Of a stretch of 64,000 nucleotides of DNA, positions 34,553 through 43,800 are shown one piece after another. Positions within the stretch are counted from its first letter, which is position 1, and the number at the start of each line of letters is the position of its first letter. The DNA comes from Tropicimonas sp033101155. GTDB lineage: Bacteria > Pseudomonadota > Alphaproteobacteria > Rhodobacterales > Rhodobacteraceae. A program made the position numbers and the translations under genes. A model generated the notes under the pieces. That model was not told where the DNA came from. It made no database searches and worked only from the letters and a program-made list of their open reading frames with translations. Where the stretch lies: positions 62,001 through 126,000 of the forward strand of contig NZ_JAWMPX010000006.1 of NCBI RefSeq assembly GCF_033101155.1, in the 5' to 3' direction.

Positions 34553-35629
34553 ATGATAGACTACCTGATCATAGGCGGCGGAATTGCCGGCCTGTCGGTC
34601 GCGGCCGAACTGGCCCGGGCCGGGACCTCGGTCTGCCTGCTGGAGGCGGAAACAGCACTTGGCTACCACGCGTCCGGGCGCTCGGCCGCGATGTTTCTCG
34701 CCTCCTATGGTAACGCGACGGTGCGGGCGCTGAACGCGGCCAGCGCGGAGACCCATGAGGCTGCGGACGTGCTGTCAAAGCGCGGGTTTCTCATGGTTGC
34801 GGATGCGGAACGGGAGGCACAGTTCGAACTGGAACACGCCGAATTCGGCGCAGAAGCGATATCGCCCGAGGATGCCGCTCATGTCTGGCCGATCCTCGAT
34901 ACGGCGTATTGCACTCGGGCGGCATGGCTCGAGGCGGCGTATGATCTCGATACCGACCGGCTCCTGCAACACTATACCCGAAGCGCCCGGCATTTGGGCG
35001 CCGAGATCCGGACCGGCCACCCCGTCACCGGGATCCGCAAGCTCGACACGGGCTGGCAGGTGTCGACACCGGGAGACGTGGTCGAGGCGCGACGCCTGGT
35101 CAATGCGGCCGGAGCCTGGGCCGATACAGTTGCAAGGATGGCCGGGATTGCGCCCATCGGGATCCGTGCGCTGCGGCGCTCGATGGCGAAACTGCCCGCG
35201 CCAGACGGGCTCGACACACGAAGCTGGCCCTTTGTCATCGAAGTTGCCGAGGATTGGTATGGCAAACCCGATGGCGGCGCCTGGCTGGTCTCGCCGGGGG
35301 ACGAGGACCTCGTCGAGCCACAGGACGCCTGGGCCGATGACATGGTCATCGCCGAGGGGCTCGCACGCTACCAGCCCTTTGCGACGGTCGAGGTGACCCG
35401 GGTCGAGACCACCTGGGCGGGCCTGCGCAGCTTCGCCTCCGACCGCTCGCTCGTTCTTGGCCCGGACCCGGCCATGCCGGATTTCCTGTGGTGTGCAGGA
35501 CAGGGCGGCTACGGGTTCCAAACCGCCCCCGCCGCCGCGCGCCTGCTGGCGGACCTGGCCACCGGCCGCCCACCCGAGCTCGCACCGGATCTCATCGCCA
35601 CACTCCGGCCGGACCGTCTCCGCCGGTGA
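34553..35629 (+). CDS. FAD-dependent amine/D-amino-acid oxidoreductase (DAO family)
   Basis: A 358-residue flavoprotein of the DAO superfamily. The FAD site DYLIIGGGIAGLSVAAELARAG starts at residue 3, the acidic strand end is CLLEAE, and GQGGYGFQTAPAAARLLADL near the end closes the FAD pocket. Likely oxidises a D-amino acid, glycine or an N-substituted amino acid; substrate not determinable. The ATG at 34553 is used although its ribosome site (TGAGAA) is weak. Confidence 0.82.
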   Translation: MIDYLIIGGGIAGLSVAAELARAGTSVCLLEAETALGYHASGRSAAMFLASYGNATVRALNAASAETHEAADVLSKRGFLMVADAEREAQFELEHAEFGAEAISPEDAAHVWPILDTAYCTRAAWLEAAYDLDTDRLLQHYTRSARHLGAEIRTGHPVTGIRKLDTGWQVSTPGDVVEARRLVNAAGAWADTVARMAGIAPIGIRALRRSMAKLPAPDGLDTRSWPFVIEVAEDWYGKPDGGAWLVSPGDEDLVEPQDAWADDMVIAEGLARYQPFATVEVTRVETTWAGLRSFASDRSLVLGPDPAMPDFLWCAGQGGYGFQTAPAAARLLADLATGRPPELAPDLIATLRPDRLRR

Positions 35630-35974
35630 CGCCAAAATATCTCCTGACGCGGACACAAGCGCTTGCCGCCGAGTGACGGCACGCGGTCTCTCCCCTCACG
35701 CTGACGACGGGCAACCGGGCGCTCCCGCCGGTTTCCCTCGCATCACAGATGCTCGGGAAACGGTTGGGGGTGGCGCGCCTTCGGCGCGTCAGCCTGATTT
35801 GGCCGCCACCGCCCCCCTGCGACCGTCGTTCATATTGAAAATCTTGCATTCGTGTCCCAAGTCTCGCCCAAGCCACACGGCCCGCGACCTGCACGTCTCC
35901 GCGCAGGCCACGAGCCGGCTTCCGGATGCACGTGATAGGCACGCGACACCGGCGAGACTCAAGGATTCTTTCCA
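35630..35974. other. Intergenic region, no gene seen
   Basis: Between the flavoprotein and the AhpD-like gene. It has one small hairpin GCGCGCC-TTC-GGCGCGT near 35778-35795. The AT-rich patch at about 35830-35850 could hold the promoter of the AhpD-like gene. Nothing else recognised. Confidence 0.4.
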
Positions 35975-36313
35975 ATGGACTGGAACAATTTCGTCGACGA
36001 CATGAACGGCCAGCTCCGCGAGCTGGGCAAGACCATCCCCGAAACCACGAAAGGCTTCGGCGTCCTGACGAAGGCTGCGAAGGAAGGCGGCGTCCTCGAC
36101 ATCAAGAACAAGGAATTCGTCGCCCTCGGCATCGCCATTGCCATGCGCTGCGAGCCTTGCATCGGCTTCCACGTGAAGGCGCTGCACAAGGCCGGCGGCA
36201 CCCGAGAGGAGCTGTCCGACGTTCTCGGCATGGCGATCCAGATGGGCGGCGGCCCCTCGCTGATGTATGCAGCCAAGACCCTTGCCGCCTGGGACGAGCT
36301 GACCGGCGAGTAA
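35975..36313 (+). CDS. AhpD-like carboxymuconolactone decarboxylase family protein
   Basis: A 112-residue helical protein of the carboxymuconolactone decarboxylase/AhpD superfamily. The redox motif Cys59-Glu-Pro-Cys62 with His66 (CEPCIGFH) is intact, so a peroxidase or disulfide-relay role is likely rather than decarboxylation. Stand-alone gene, closed by the hairpin at 36336-36359. Partner reductase not in view. Confidence 0.88.
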   Translation: MDWNNFVDDMNGQLRELGKTIPETTKGFGVLTKAAKEGGVLDIKNKEFVALGIAIAMRCEPCIGFHVKALHKAGGTREELSDVLGMAIQMGGGPSLMYAAKTLAAWDELTGE

Positions 36314-36335
36314 TCCGCCGCTCGAAAAACGATCT

Positions 36336-36359
36336 GAGCCGCCTCTCCCGGGGCGGCTC
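36336..36359 (+). terminator. Terminator after the AhpD-like gene
   Basis: Eight-bp perfect stem GAGCCGCC/GGCGGCTC with an 8-base loop, followed by TTCGTTT. Confidence 0.7.
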
Positions 36360-36501
36360 TTCGTTTACCGCCAGCATGGGCATACCGCGCATTCGTGACC
36401 TTGCGTGATCTGCATGCGCCATGAGGTTCCGTTGATTTCCCGTGAGAAAACGGCAAAGGTTCACCTTGGACCTTTTCAATTTCTATCCGGAGCTGCGCCC
36501 A

Positions 36502-37113
36502 ATGCCGACCCGCCGCAGATTTATCGCCCTCTCTTCCGCGACCGTCGCAAGCGCGGCGCTGATACCCACCCTCGCCCGTCCTCTCCTGGCGCAGACCGCA
36601 ACCGAGCCAGCACAGCCTGCCGAAGGATTCCAGGTCGACCCGCGCTTCCAGCCTCAGGTCGTTCGGATCAAGAATACCTTCGCGCCCGGACAGCTCCTGA
36701 TCCTGCCACGCTCGCATTACCTCTACTTCGTCATCGAACCGGGCAAGGCGATCCGCTATGGCGTCGGGGTCGGCAAGGCCGGGTTGGAATTCTCCGGGAC
36801 CGCGACGATCGACGTCAAGAAGGAATGGCCCACCTGGCGCCCGACCGACGAGATGATCGCCCGCAGCCCGAGCACCTATGCCAAGTTCAATGGCACCGAT
36901 TACGTCATGCCCGGAGGCCCCGGCAACCCGCTCGGCGCCCGCGCGCTCTATCTTTTCCAGGACGGCAAGGACACATATTTCCGCATCCACGGCACGATCG
37001 AGCCCAGCTCCATCGGTCGCTCGGTTTCCAGCGGTTGCATCCGGATGCTGAACTCGCACGTGATCGATCTTTACAAGCGCGTGCCGCTGGGAACGGTGGT
37101 GACGGTACTCTGA
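36502..37113 (+). CDS. L,D-transpeptidase (YkuD family), Tat-exported
   Basis: A 203-residue periplasmic enzyme that forms 3-3 peptidoglycan cross-links or attaches proteins to peptidoglycan. The N-terminus TRRRFIALSS followed by a hydrophobic stretch is a twin-arginine signal, with likely cleavage after the Ala of LLAQT. The catalytic domain ends with the YkuD signature HGT and SSGCIRM, with nucleophile Cys179. The ATG at 36502 places the signal correctly. Confidence 0.9.
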   Translation: MPTRRRFIALSSATVASAALIPTLARPLLAQTATEPAQPAEGFQVDPRFQPQVVRIKNTFAPGQLLILPRSHYLYFVIEPGKAIRYGVGVGKAGLEFSGTATIDVKKEWPTWRPTDEMIARSPSTYAKFNGTDYVMPGGPGNPLGARALYLFQDGKDTYFRIHGTIEPSSIGRSVSSGCIRMLNSHVIDLYKRVPLGTVVTVL

Positions 37114-37301
37114 GGTCATCCGAGCACCCGGGCGAAACGGCAGCGCTGGCCTGACCGGCCAACGCCCGGCACGCAAGGGAAAGGACGTCCTTGGCCGGCC
37201 TTCCCCGGCAAGCCGCGCGCATAGCGTGCTGTGGCTTGGCTATCTCCACGAGAGGAGCGCCCCAAGACGGGCTGTCGCGCAGTCAACCGCCCGTCGGGGC
37301 G

Positions 37302-37670
37302 TTATTTCAGCAAGTCTCCGACAATCCCCATGGCATCGAGGACAACCTGTGTGTCTTCCGCGACCTTGAGTACTTCATTGTCGAGCTTGATGTATTTGTT
37401 GCCCTTGCCCGGCGGTGGAAGTTTCCAGTCCGACAGGTCCCCGATATCGTCCCAATTGACATCCGTCGGCAGTTTGGCGCCTCGCGTATATCGCTTGATC
37501 TGACCGGGAGGCACGGCCTTCGGCCCCTTTCCGGGATTCTTGACCGCGGCGTTGTTCCCCTTGCCGCCCTTCGCATGATCCGGTTTGCCTTTGTCCTTGG
37601 CCACGGCCATTTCTGGAGCGGCAAGAACCAAACTCGCGGCGATGAGCCCGATACCAAAAATTCTGAACAA
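37302..37670 (-). CDS. RcnB-like secreted protein
   Basis: A 122-residue exported protein with a signal peptide (cleavage probably after MAVA, about residue 24), then a Lys/Gly-rich linker (KDKGKPDHAKGGKGNN) and a C-terminal RcnB-like module, recognised by YTRGAKLP, the LPPPGKGNKYIKLDNEVLKV segment and the final helix. RcnB of E. coli is a periplasmic protein linked to nickel and cobalt tolerance; role here not established. Stands alone. Confidence 0.65.
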   Translation of the reverse strand: MFRIFGIGLIAASLVLAAPEMAVAKDKGKPDHAKGGKGNNAAVKNPGKGPKAVPPGQIKRYTRGAKLPTDVNWDDIGDLSDWKLPPPGKGNKYIKLDNEVLKVAEDTQVVLDAMGIVGDLLK

Positions 37671-37991
37671 GACGTTTCCTCCCTCGATGCCGGGACAACG
37701 CTACTCTGCATCATCGACGCTTGCAATTTCCCGCGTCACATCCGACCCGCGCCCGGCGAGCAGACAGTCCATGGACGCAACCAGCGCAATCGTCCCTTGA
37801 TCTAGGAGCCTTGCTCAGAATGTCCAGACAGGGCCGCGCCTTGCCATTGCCTCTTTCGTCGCCAACCTCCGAGATTGCTCCCGGTCTGAAGCAGCTTCGT
37901 CGCATCACAGCGTGAACTGGCTCGAGCGTCCCGGGTATCTCGGAGTAGGTTCGAACGATTTCTGTCAGAGATCCGCTCCCTGCGGGCCCGA
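37671..37991. other. Intergenic region between rcnB-like and parA-like genes
   Basis: Both neighbours are on the minus strand, so this is the upstream region of the RcnB-like gene and the downstream end of the ParA-like gene. I see no gene, strong hairpin or repeat. Confidence 0.4.
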
Positions 37992-38630
37992 TCACCGCGC
38001 GAGAATATCGGAAATCTCGTCCCAAAGCGCCGCGACCTCCGCCGCTGCCCTGCCCGAGCGCTGGCGCTCGGTGACGCCAAAGCCCAGCCCGAGCGCCTCG
38101 GCGAACACCACGCGGTTGCCGAGAATGGTCCCGGCGACCGGCGCATCCAGATCCTGCATCCCCTCGACCATCTCTGCCGAAAGCCGTGTTCCCGTCCGCG
38201 CCCGGTTCAGCACTGTCAGCGCCTGTTTGCGCGTCCGCTCGACCAGTTCCAGAACAGCCTCCGTCGCCCAGAGATCGAGCTGGCTGGCCGACACGGGGAC
38301 GATCACGAGATCGGCCTCCCGCAAGGCAGGCCGCAGATCGCTGTCGGCCTTGGGCGGGGTATCGATGATGACAAAGTCGTTCTGGCGGCGAAGCTTTTCG
38401 CACTCATAGCCCACGCCCCAGGCAGACGCCGTGGAGAATTCCAGCCCCGGCGCCCCCTCGGTCGCTTCCAGCCGGGTCATGAACCAGCGACCGAGCGATC
38501 CCTGCGGGTCAGTGTCGAGCACGGCAACCGAATGCCCCTCGGCCACCAGGTGCACCGCGAGATTGACCGCCACCGTCGTCTTGCCGCTGCCACCCTTCTG
38601 CTGCGCCACGGTTATTGTCTGTCCGGCCAT
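37992..38630 (-). CDS. ParA family ATPase (orphan)
   Basis: A 212-residue ParA/MinD-type ATPase. The deviant Walker A motif KGGSGKTT (residues 12-19), the DTDPQGSLG motif and the DTPPKADSDLR Walker B region are complete. No parB, parS or plasmid gene is adjacent, so it is not a chromosome or plasmid partition locus as such; such short ParA proteins position cell components in other bacteria. It is divergent from the tamA-tamB pair. Confidence 0.85.
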   Translation of the reverse strand: MAGQTITVAQQKGGSGKTTVAVNLAVHLVAEGHSVAVLDTDPQGSLGRWFMTRLEATEGAPGLEFSTASAWGVGYECEKLRRQNDFVIIDTPPKADSDLRPALREADLVIVPVSASQLDLWATEAVLELVERTRKQALTVLNRARTGTRLSAEMVEGMQDLDAPVAGTILGNRVVFAEALGLGFGVTERQRSGRAAAEVAALWDEISDILAR

Positions 38631-39003
38631 TGGGTGTCCCCGCTCTCATCGCCTTGCCTGCGCGGGATCGTGACCCAGATGCTGCAGTAGCACAATACTG
38701 CGCCACAACCGACAGGTGAGGCAAATGGCCTGCCCCGGCGGGCTCCGGGCTTGTCGCGGAGGTTCCCCCGGTCGGAAGACAGGAGCGGGCCATGCCGGGA
38801 GGCGCGCGCCCTGCCCTCGCCCCGATCTGAAGCGCTTCGGTGTTCGTTTTTTGCCTCACCCGCAAGTTCTCCATCCGTTTTTGCAACGCACGCCCTTTCG
38901 CTCTTGGCGGTTTTGCCTGCATCAAGGTACAACCTCTGGAAACGGGACCGGGACCGATCCCGCGATTCAAGAAACGGGCCCAAAAGGGCGAGGGATAGTG
39001 TCG
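38631..39003. other. Promoter region between parA-like and tamA genes
   Basis: 373 bases between divergent starts. No gene or repeat recognised. A TTTTTGCC/TTTTTGC-rich segment near 38846-38888 may contain promoter elements, but I could not define boxes. Confidence 0.35.
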
Positions 39004-40818
39004 ATGAAATCCACGTACCCCATCATGTCGTGTCTTGGCGCGGCAGCACTGACAGCGCTGTTCGCCCAGCCGGTCTGCGCGCTGGACAGCGTCACCGTCA
39101 CCGCGCCGGGGGCCGAGGAAGCGCTGGCCGCCAAGCTCGAAAGCGCCTCGATGATCCTGCAGGCGCAGGAAGAAGAACGCACGACACCGGAAGAACTGCT
39201 CGGCACGGCGCGCGCCGAATACAAGCGCATGATCTCCGTGCTCTACGGCGAAGGCTACTATAGCGGTGTGATCTCGGTGCGGATCGATGGGCGCGAGGCG
39301 GCCGATATCTCGCCCCTGAGCCCGCCCAAAGCGATCTCCAATATCAGCGTGACGGTCGAGCCAGGCCCCCAGTTCCGCTTCTCGGAAGCAACCGTCGCCC
39401 CGCTCGCTCCGGAAACCGAGCTGCCAGAGGGCTATGCGACCGGCGAGATCGCGCAATCGGGCCTGATCGGCAAGGCCGCCAGCACAGCAGTCTCGTCCTG
39501 GCGCGATGACGGCCATGCCAAGGCCGAACTGACGGGCGAGGATATCACGGCCAATCACCCCAGCTCTACCATCGCCTCGCGGCTGACGGTCGATCCCGGC
39601 CCGAAACTGCGCTTCGGGCCGATGACGATACGCGGCAACAAGCGGATGCGCACGGAGCGGATCGTTGCCATCGCCGGCCTGCCCGAGGGCGAGACCTTCA
39701 GCCCCGAGGAACTGAATGATGCCGCCGAACGCCTGCGCCGCTCCGGGGCGTTCCGGTCGATCTCGATGAAGGAGGCCGATCAGGTTGGCCCGGGCGACCA
39801 GCTCGCCATTGAAACGGATGTGCTGGAGGAGAAGCGCCGCCGCTTCGGCTTCGGCCTCGAGTTCTCCAGCCAGGAAGGCGGCCGGGTCAACGCCTACTGG
39901 ATGCATCGCAACCTGCTCGGCGGCGCCGAGAACCTGCGGTTCGACCTCGATATCGAGAACCTCGGCACCACGGCCGACGATAACGGCGTCGATTATTATC
40001 TCTCCGGCGTTTTCCGCCGCCCCGCCACCTTCCATCCCGATGTGGACGCGCTGCTGCGGGCAAAGATCGAGCACGAGGACGAGCCGGGCTATATCTCGAC
40101 CCTGGCCGAGGTCGGCGGCGCCTTCGCCTGGCATTACTCGGACGAGCTGGAGCTGCGTGCGGGGCTCGATTACCGCATCTCCGAGGTCGAAGACGCCTTT
40201 GGCGATCGGCAGTACCAGCTGGTCTCCTTTCCTTTCGAGATCGATTGGGACAAGCGGGACAACGAGTTCGACGCCACGCGCGGCTTCTTCCTCGGCGCAG
40301 AGATGCGCCCCTTTGTCGGCGTGGACAACATGGACAACGGCGTGTTGAGCGAGCTGGATCTGCGCGGGTATCTCGGCTTCGGCGCCAAGCGCAACACGGT
40401 GCTCGCAGGCTGGCTGCAACTGGGCAGCCTCTACGGGCCGGAAATCTCCGGCGCCCCGGCCGACTATCTCTTCTTCGCTGGCGGCGGCGGCTCGGTGCGG
40501 GGCCAACCCTACCAATCGCTCGGCGCGGGCGAATATGACGACACGATCATTGGCGGCCGCTCCTATGTCGCCAGCTCCGCGGAGTTGCGCTCCTATGTTG
40601 CCGGCAATCTCGGCGTCGTTGGCTTCGTCGACGCGGGTTATGTCGGTGCCGAAGAATTCTATGACGGCTCCGGCTCATGGATGTACGGCGCGGGCCTCGG
40701 CGTGCGCTACAAGACCGGATTCGGTCCGATCCGGGTCGACATCGCCACACCGGTCGAAGGTGGACCGGATGACGCTGAAAAGGTTCAACTCTATATCGGG
40801 ATCGGACAGGCTTTCTGA
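39004..40818 (+). CDS. tamA: TamA, BamA-family outer-membrane assembly protein
   Basis: A 604-residue Omp85-family protein that, with TamB, helps fold or insert outer-membrane proteins (and may move lipids). A signal peptide (cleavage after VCA, about residue 26) precedes POTRA-like domains (about 30-260) and a 16-strand barrel (about 280-604), which includes the FAGGGGSVRGQPYQSLG loop characteristic of the family and ends in aromatic Phe. Stop overlaps the tamB start as TGATG, so the two are cotranscribed. Confidence 0.92.
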   Translation: MKSTYPIMSCLGAAALTALFAQPVCALDSVTVTAPGAEEALAAKLESASMILQAQEEERTTPEELLGTARAEYKRMISVLYGEGYYSGVISVRIDGREAADISPLSPPKAISNISVTVEPGPQFRFSEATVAPLAPETELPEGYATGEIAQSGLIGKAASTAVSSWRDDGHAKAELTGEDITANHPSSTIASRLTVDPGPKLRFGPMTIRGNKRMRTERIVAIAGLPEGETFSPEELNDAAERLRRSGAFRSISMKEADQVGPGDQLAIETDVLEEKRRRFGFGLEFSSQEGGRVNAYWMHRNLLGGAENLRFDLDIENLGTTADDNGVDYYLSGVFRRPATFHPDVDALLRAKIEHEDEPGYISTLAEVGGAFAWHYSDELELRAGLDYRISEVEDAFGDRQYQLVSFPFEIDWDKRDNEFDATRGFFLGAEMRPFVGVDNMDNGVLSELDLRGYLGFGAKRNTVLAGWLQLGSLYGPEISGAPADYLFFAGGGGSVRGQPYQSLGAGEYDDTIIGGRSYVASSAELRSYVAGNLGVVGFVDAGYVGAEEFYDGSGSWMYGAGLGVRYKTGFGPIRVDIATPVEGGPDDAEKVQLYIGIGQAF

Positions 40819-43800
40819 TGCAACTTGCCCGCCACGCCGCCCTCGCCTCCTGCCTTCTCCTTCTTGCTCCGCCGGCCCTCGCCCAGGATGACGAGGATGG
40901 CGGCGGGATGATCCAGCGCTTCCTGCAGGACAAGCTTTCCACTGGTGGCCGCGAGGTCAAGATCACCGGTTTCGAAGGGTTGCTCTCGGGGGCTGCCCGC
41001 CTCGGCGAGCTGACCATCGCCGATGACCAGGGCGTCTGGCTGACCCTGCGAAATGCCGAGTTGGACTGGAGCCGGACCGCCTTGCTGCGCGGCAATCTTT
41101 CGGTGGAGACGCTGGTCGCGGGCGAGCTGATTGTGGCGCGCCTGCCGGCCCCCGCTCCCGCCGACAGCGCCCTGCCGGAGCTGCCCGACACGCCAAAGGC
41201 CGAGGCCTCGGGCTTCTCCCTGCCCGAACTGCCGGTCTCGATCCGCATCGACCGTCTGGCCATCGAACGCGCCGAGTTGGGCGAGACCGTGCTGGGACAG
41301 GAAGCGGTGCTGGGCCTCGAAGGCGGGGTGCAGCTCGCGGGTGGCGAAGGCAAGGTCGACCTCGAGACGCGCCGGCTCGACGGGCCCGAAGACCATATCA
41401 GCCTGCATGGCAGTTTCGTCAATGAAAGCAGGACCCTGTCGCTCGATCTTGAGATGGAGGAAGAGGCTGGCGGGCTGGTCACGTCGCTGCTCAAGCTGCC
41501 GGGCGAACCCTCCGTCGCGCTGAAGATCGCGGGCGAAGGGCCGCTGACCGATTTCACGGCCGACATCGCGTTGGCCACCGACGGGGCCGAGCGGATCACC
41601 GGCTCGGTGAACCTGACCGGCAACGATTCGGGCGAGGCCGGGTTCACGGCCGATATCGGCGGCGATATCACGCCGCTCCTGCCGGCCGAGTTCCATGATT
41701 TCTTCGGTACCGATATCCGGCTTCAGGCCGAGGGAAGCCGCGACGCCGAGGGCGCTTTCGAGCTGCCCGGTTTTGAACTGACCGCGCAGGCCCTGTCGTT
41801 GGAGGGCAGTGTCAGCCTCGGCGCCGACGGTCTGCCCACCGCCTTCACGCTCGACGGTGACATGGGCCGCGCCGATGGCGCTCCGCTGCGCCTGCCGGTC
41901 TCCGGTCCCGGCACCTATCTGGACGCGGTCACGCTCGATGCCAGCTTCGACGCCGCGCAAAGTGACCGCTGGCAGCTAACCGCAGAGATCACCGGCGTCG
42001 AGGCCGAGGCCGCGACGCTCGACAGCCTCGCGCTGGACGGCACCGGCCGCATCACCACCGAGGATGGCGCGGCCGTCACCGCTGACCTGCTCTTTGATGT
42101 TGCCGGGCTTGCCATGGCCGATCCCGGCCTCGCCGAGGCCATCGGCGACACGCTCACCGGCGGCGCCGGGCTTGACTGGACGCAGGGCGGCGCACTGAAC
42201 GTCACCCGGCTCTATGCCGAGGGCGAAGATTACGACGCGACATTGCTGGGCGATCTGCGCATTGCCGACCGGTCGCTGAAGCTCTCCGGCCAGGGCCAGG
42301 TCAACGCGACCGATCTCGCCCGGTTCTCCACCATCGCGGGCCGTCCCCTGACCGGACAGGTCGAGGCCGCGCTCTCCGGTGCCGGCGATCCTCTGGGCGG
42401 GCAATTCGCCGTCACCGCCGATGTCGAAGGCACCGGGCTCTCCATCGGCCAGGAGACCGCCGACCGCCTGCTCGACGGCCCTGTCACCCTCTCCACCGCG
42501 CTGCGCCGGGACACCGAAGGCACCGTGCTGGACCATCTCGAACTGCGCAGCCGGGCCATCACCGCGGATGCGAAGGGCAAGATCGGCGGCGGCGCCTCCG
42601 ATCTCGGCTTCGACGCTGCGCTGAGTGATGTTTCGCTGGTCCTGCCCGGCCATGAAGGCGAGCTGACCCTTGCCGGCACGGCAAAGGAAAGCGCGCCGGG
42701 CGACTGGCAAGTCGGACTCGATCTCGCCGGTCCCTATGCGCTCGCGGGCAAGGTTGCGGGCCGGGTCCATCCGGGCGAAAGCGATGTCACGCTTGACCTC
42801 TCCCTGCCCGACATTGCCCCGCTGGTCCCCGGCCATGAAGGCCCTGTCCGCATCGCGGGACGGGCCGGCGAAGAGGTTGCCGGCGAATGGGATGTCGATC
42901 TCGATGTCGACGGTCCCTATGCGCTGACTGCGGCCGTCGAGGGGCTGATCGCCCCCGGCAAGAGCGACGTTTCGCTCGATATCGCGCTGCCCGATCTCGC
43001 CCCGCTTGTCCCGGGTCATAGCGGCGCGGTCGCACTGACCGGCCGGGCGTCGGAGACGGGCACTGGTGGCTGGGACTTCGATCTCGACGGCTCCGCACCC
43101 TATGAGGCCACCGTTGCGCTGGACGGGCGCGTCGGCGGTGGACCGGGCGAGGTGACCTTCAACGCCGCCCTGCCCGATCTCGCCCCGCTCGTGCCGAGCG
43201 TCCCCGGCCCCGTCCGGGTCAATGGCAAGGCGACGGATGCGGGCGACGGCCTCTGGCAGGTCGATCTCGACGCCTCCGGTCCGCAGGGTACGCAAGCCGC
43301 CATCGATGGCGTCGCTGGCGGCGGACAAAGCGATCTCGACCTCGACATTTCCGTCCCCGATCTCGGCGGTTTCGTGCCGCAGATTTCCGGCCCGCTGCGC
43401 GCCACGGGCAACGCCGCCGAGACCGGCGACGGCCGCTGGGCGATCGATTTCGACGCCACCGGCCCGCAGAACGCCCAGGCCAATATCGACGGCGCGGTCG
43501 GCGCCAGCGGCACTGAACTGGCGGTGATCCTCGACGTGCCGCAGGTCTCCGCCTTCGCCCCCGGCGTGCCCGGCGCGCTCAACGCCACCGCCAAGGCCGC
43601 CCAGCAGGAAAACGGCGCCTGGGAGCTGATGCTGGACGCCAATGGCCCCTATGCCAGCACCGTCAATGCGGGCGGCAGCTACGGCGCCGGCGCTTCACAG
43701 CTCGCCTTCGAGGCCGCCCTGCCGGATGTCGGCGCTCTGGTCCCGGCCTATTCCGGCCCGCTCACCCTCAAGGGCGACGCCAAGGAGGCCGCCACAGGAC

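Noticed and set aside
34285..34554. Open frame in the nrdR-flavoprotein gap
   Set aside because: No start signal, no similarity seen, composition like non-coding DNA.
37945..37975. GGTTCGAACGATT segment resembling a tRNA T-loop
   Set aside because: No matching acceptor, D or anticodon arms within the expected distance. No tRNA found in the window by eye.
38509..40515. Very long open frame on the minus strand opposite tamA
   Set aside because: It overlaps a well-supported TamA frame with signal peptide, POTRA and barrel features; its amino-acid composition is that of a reverse-strand shadow in high-GC DNA.
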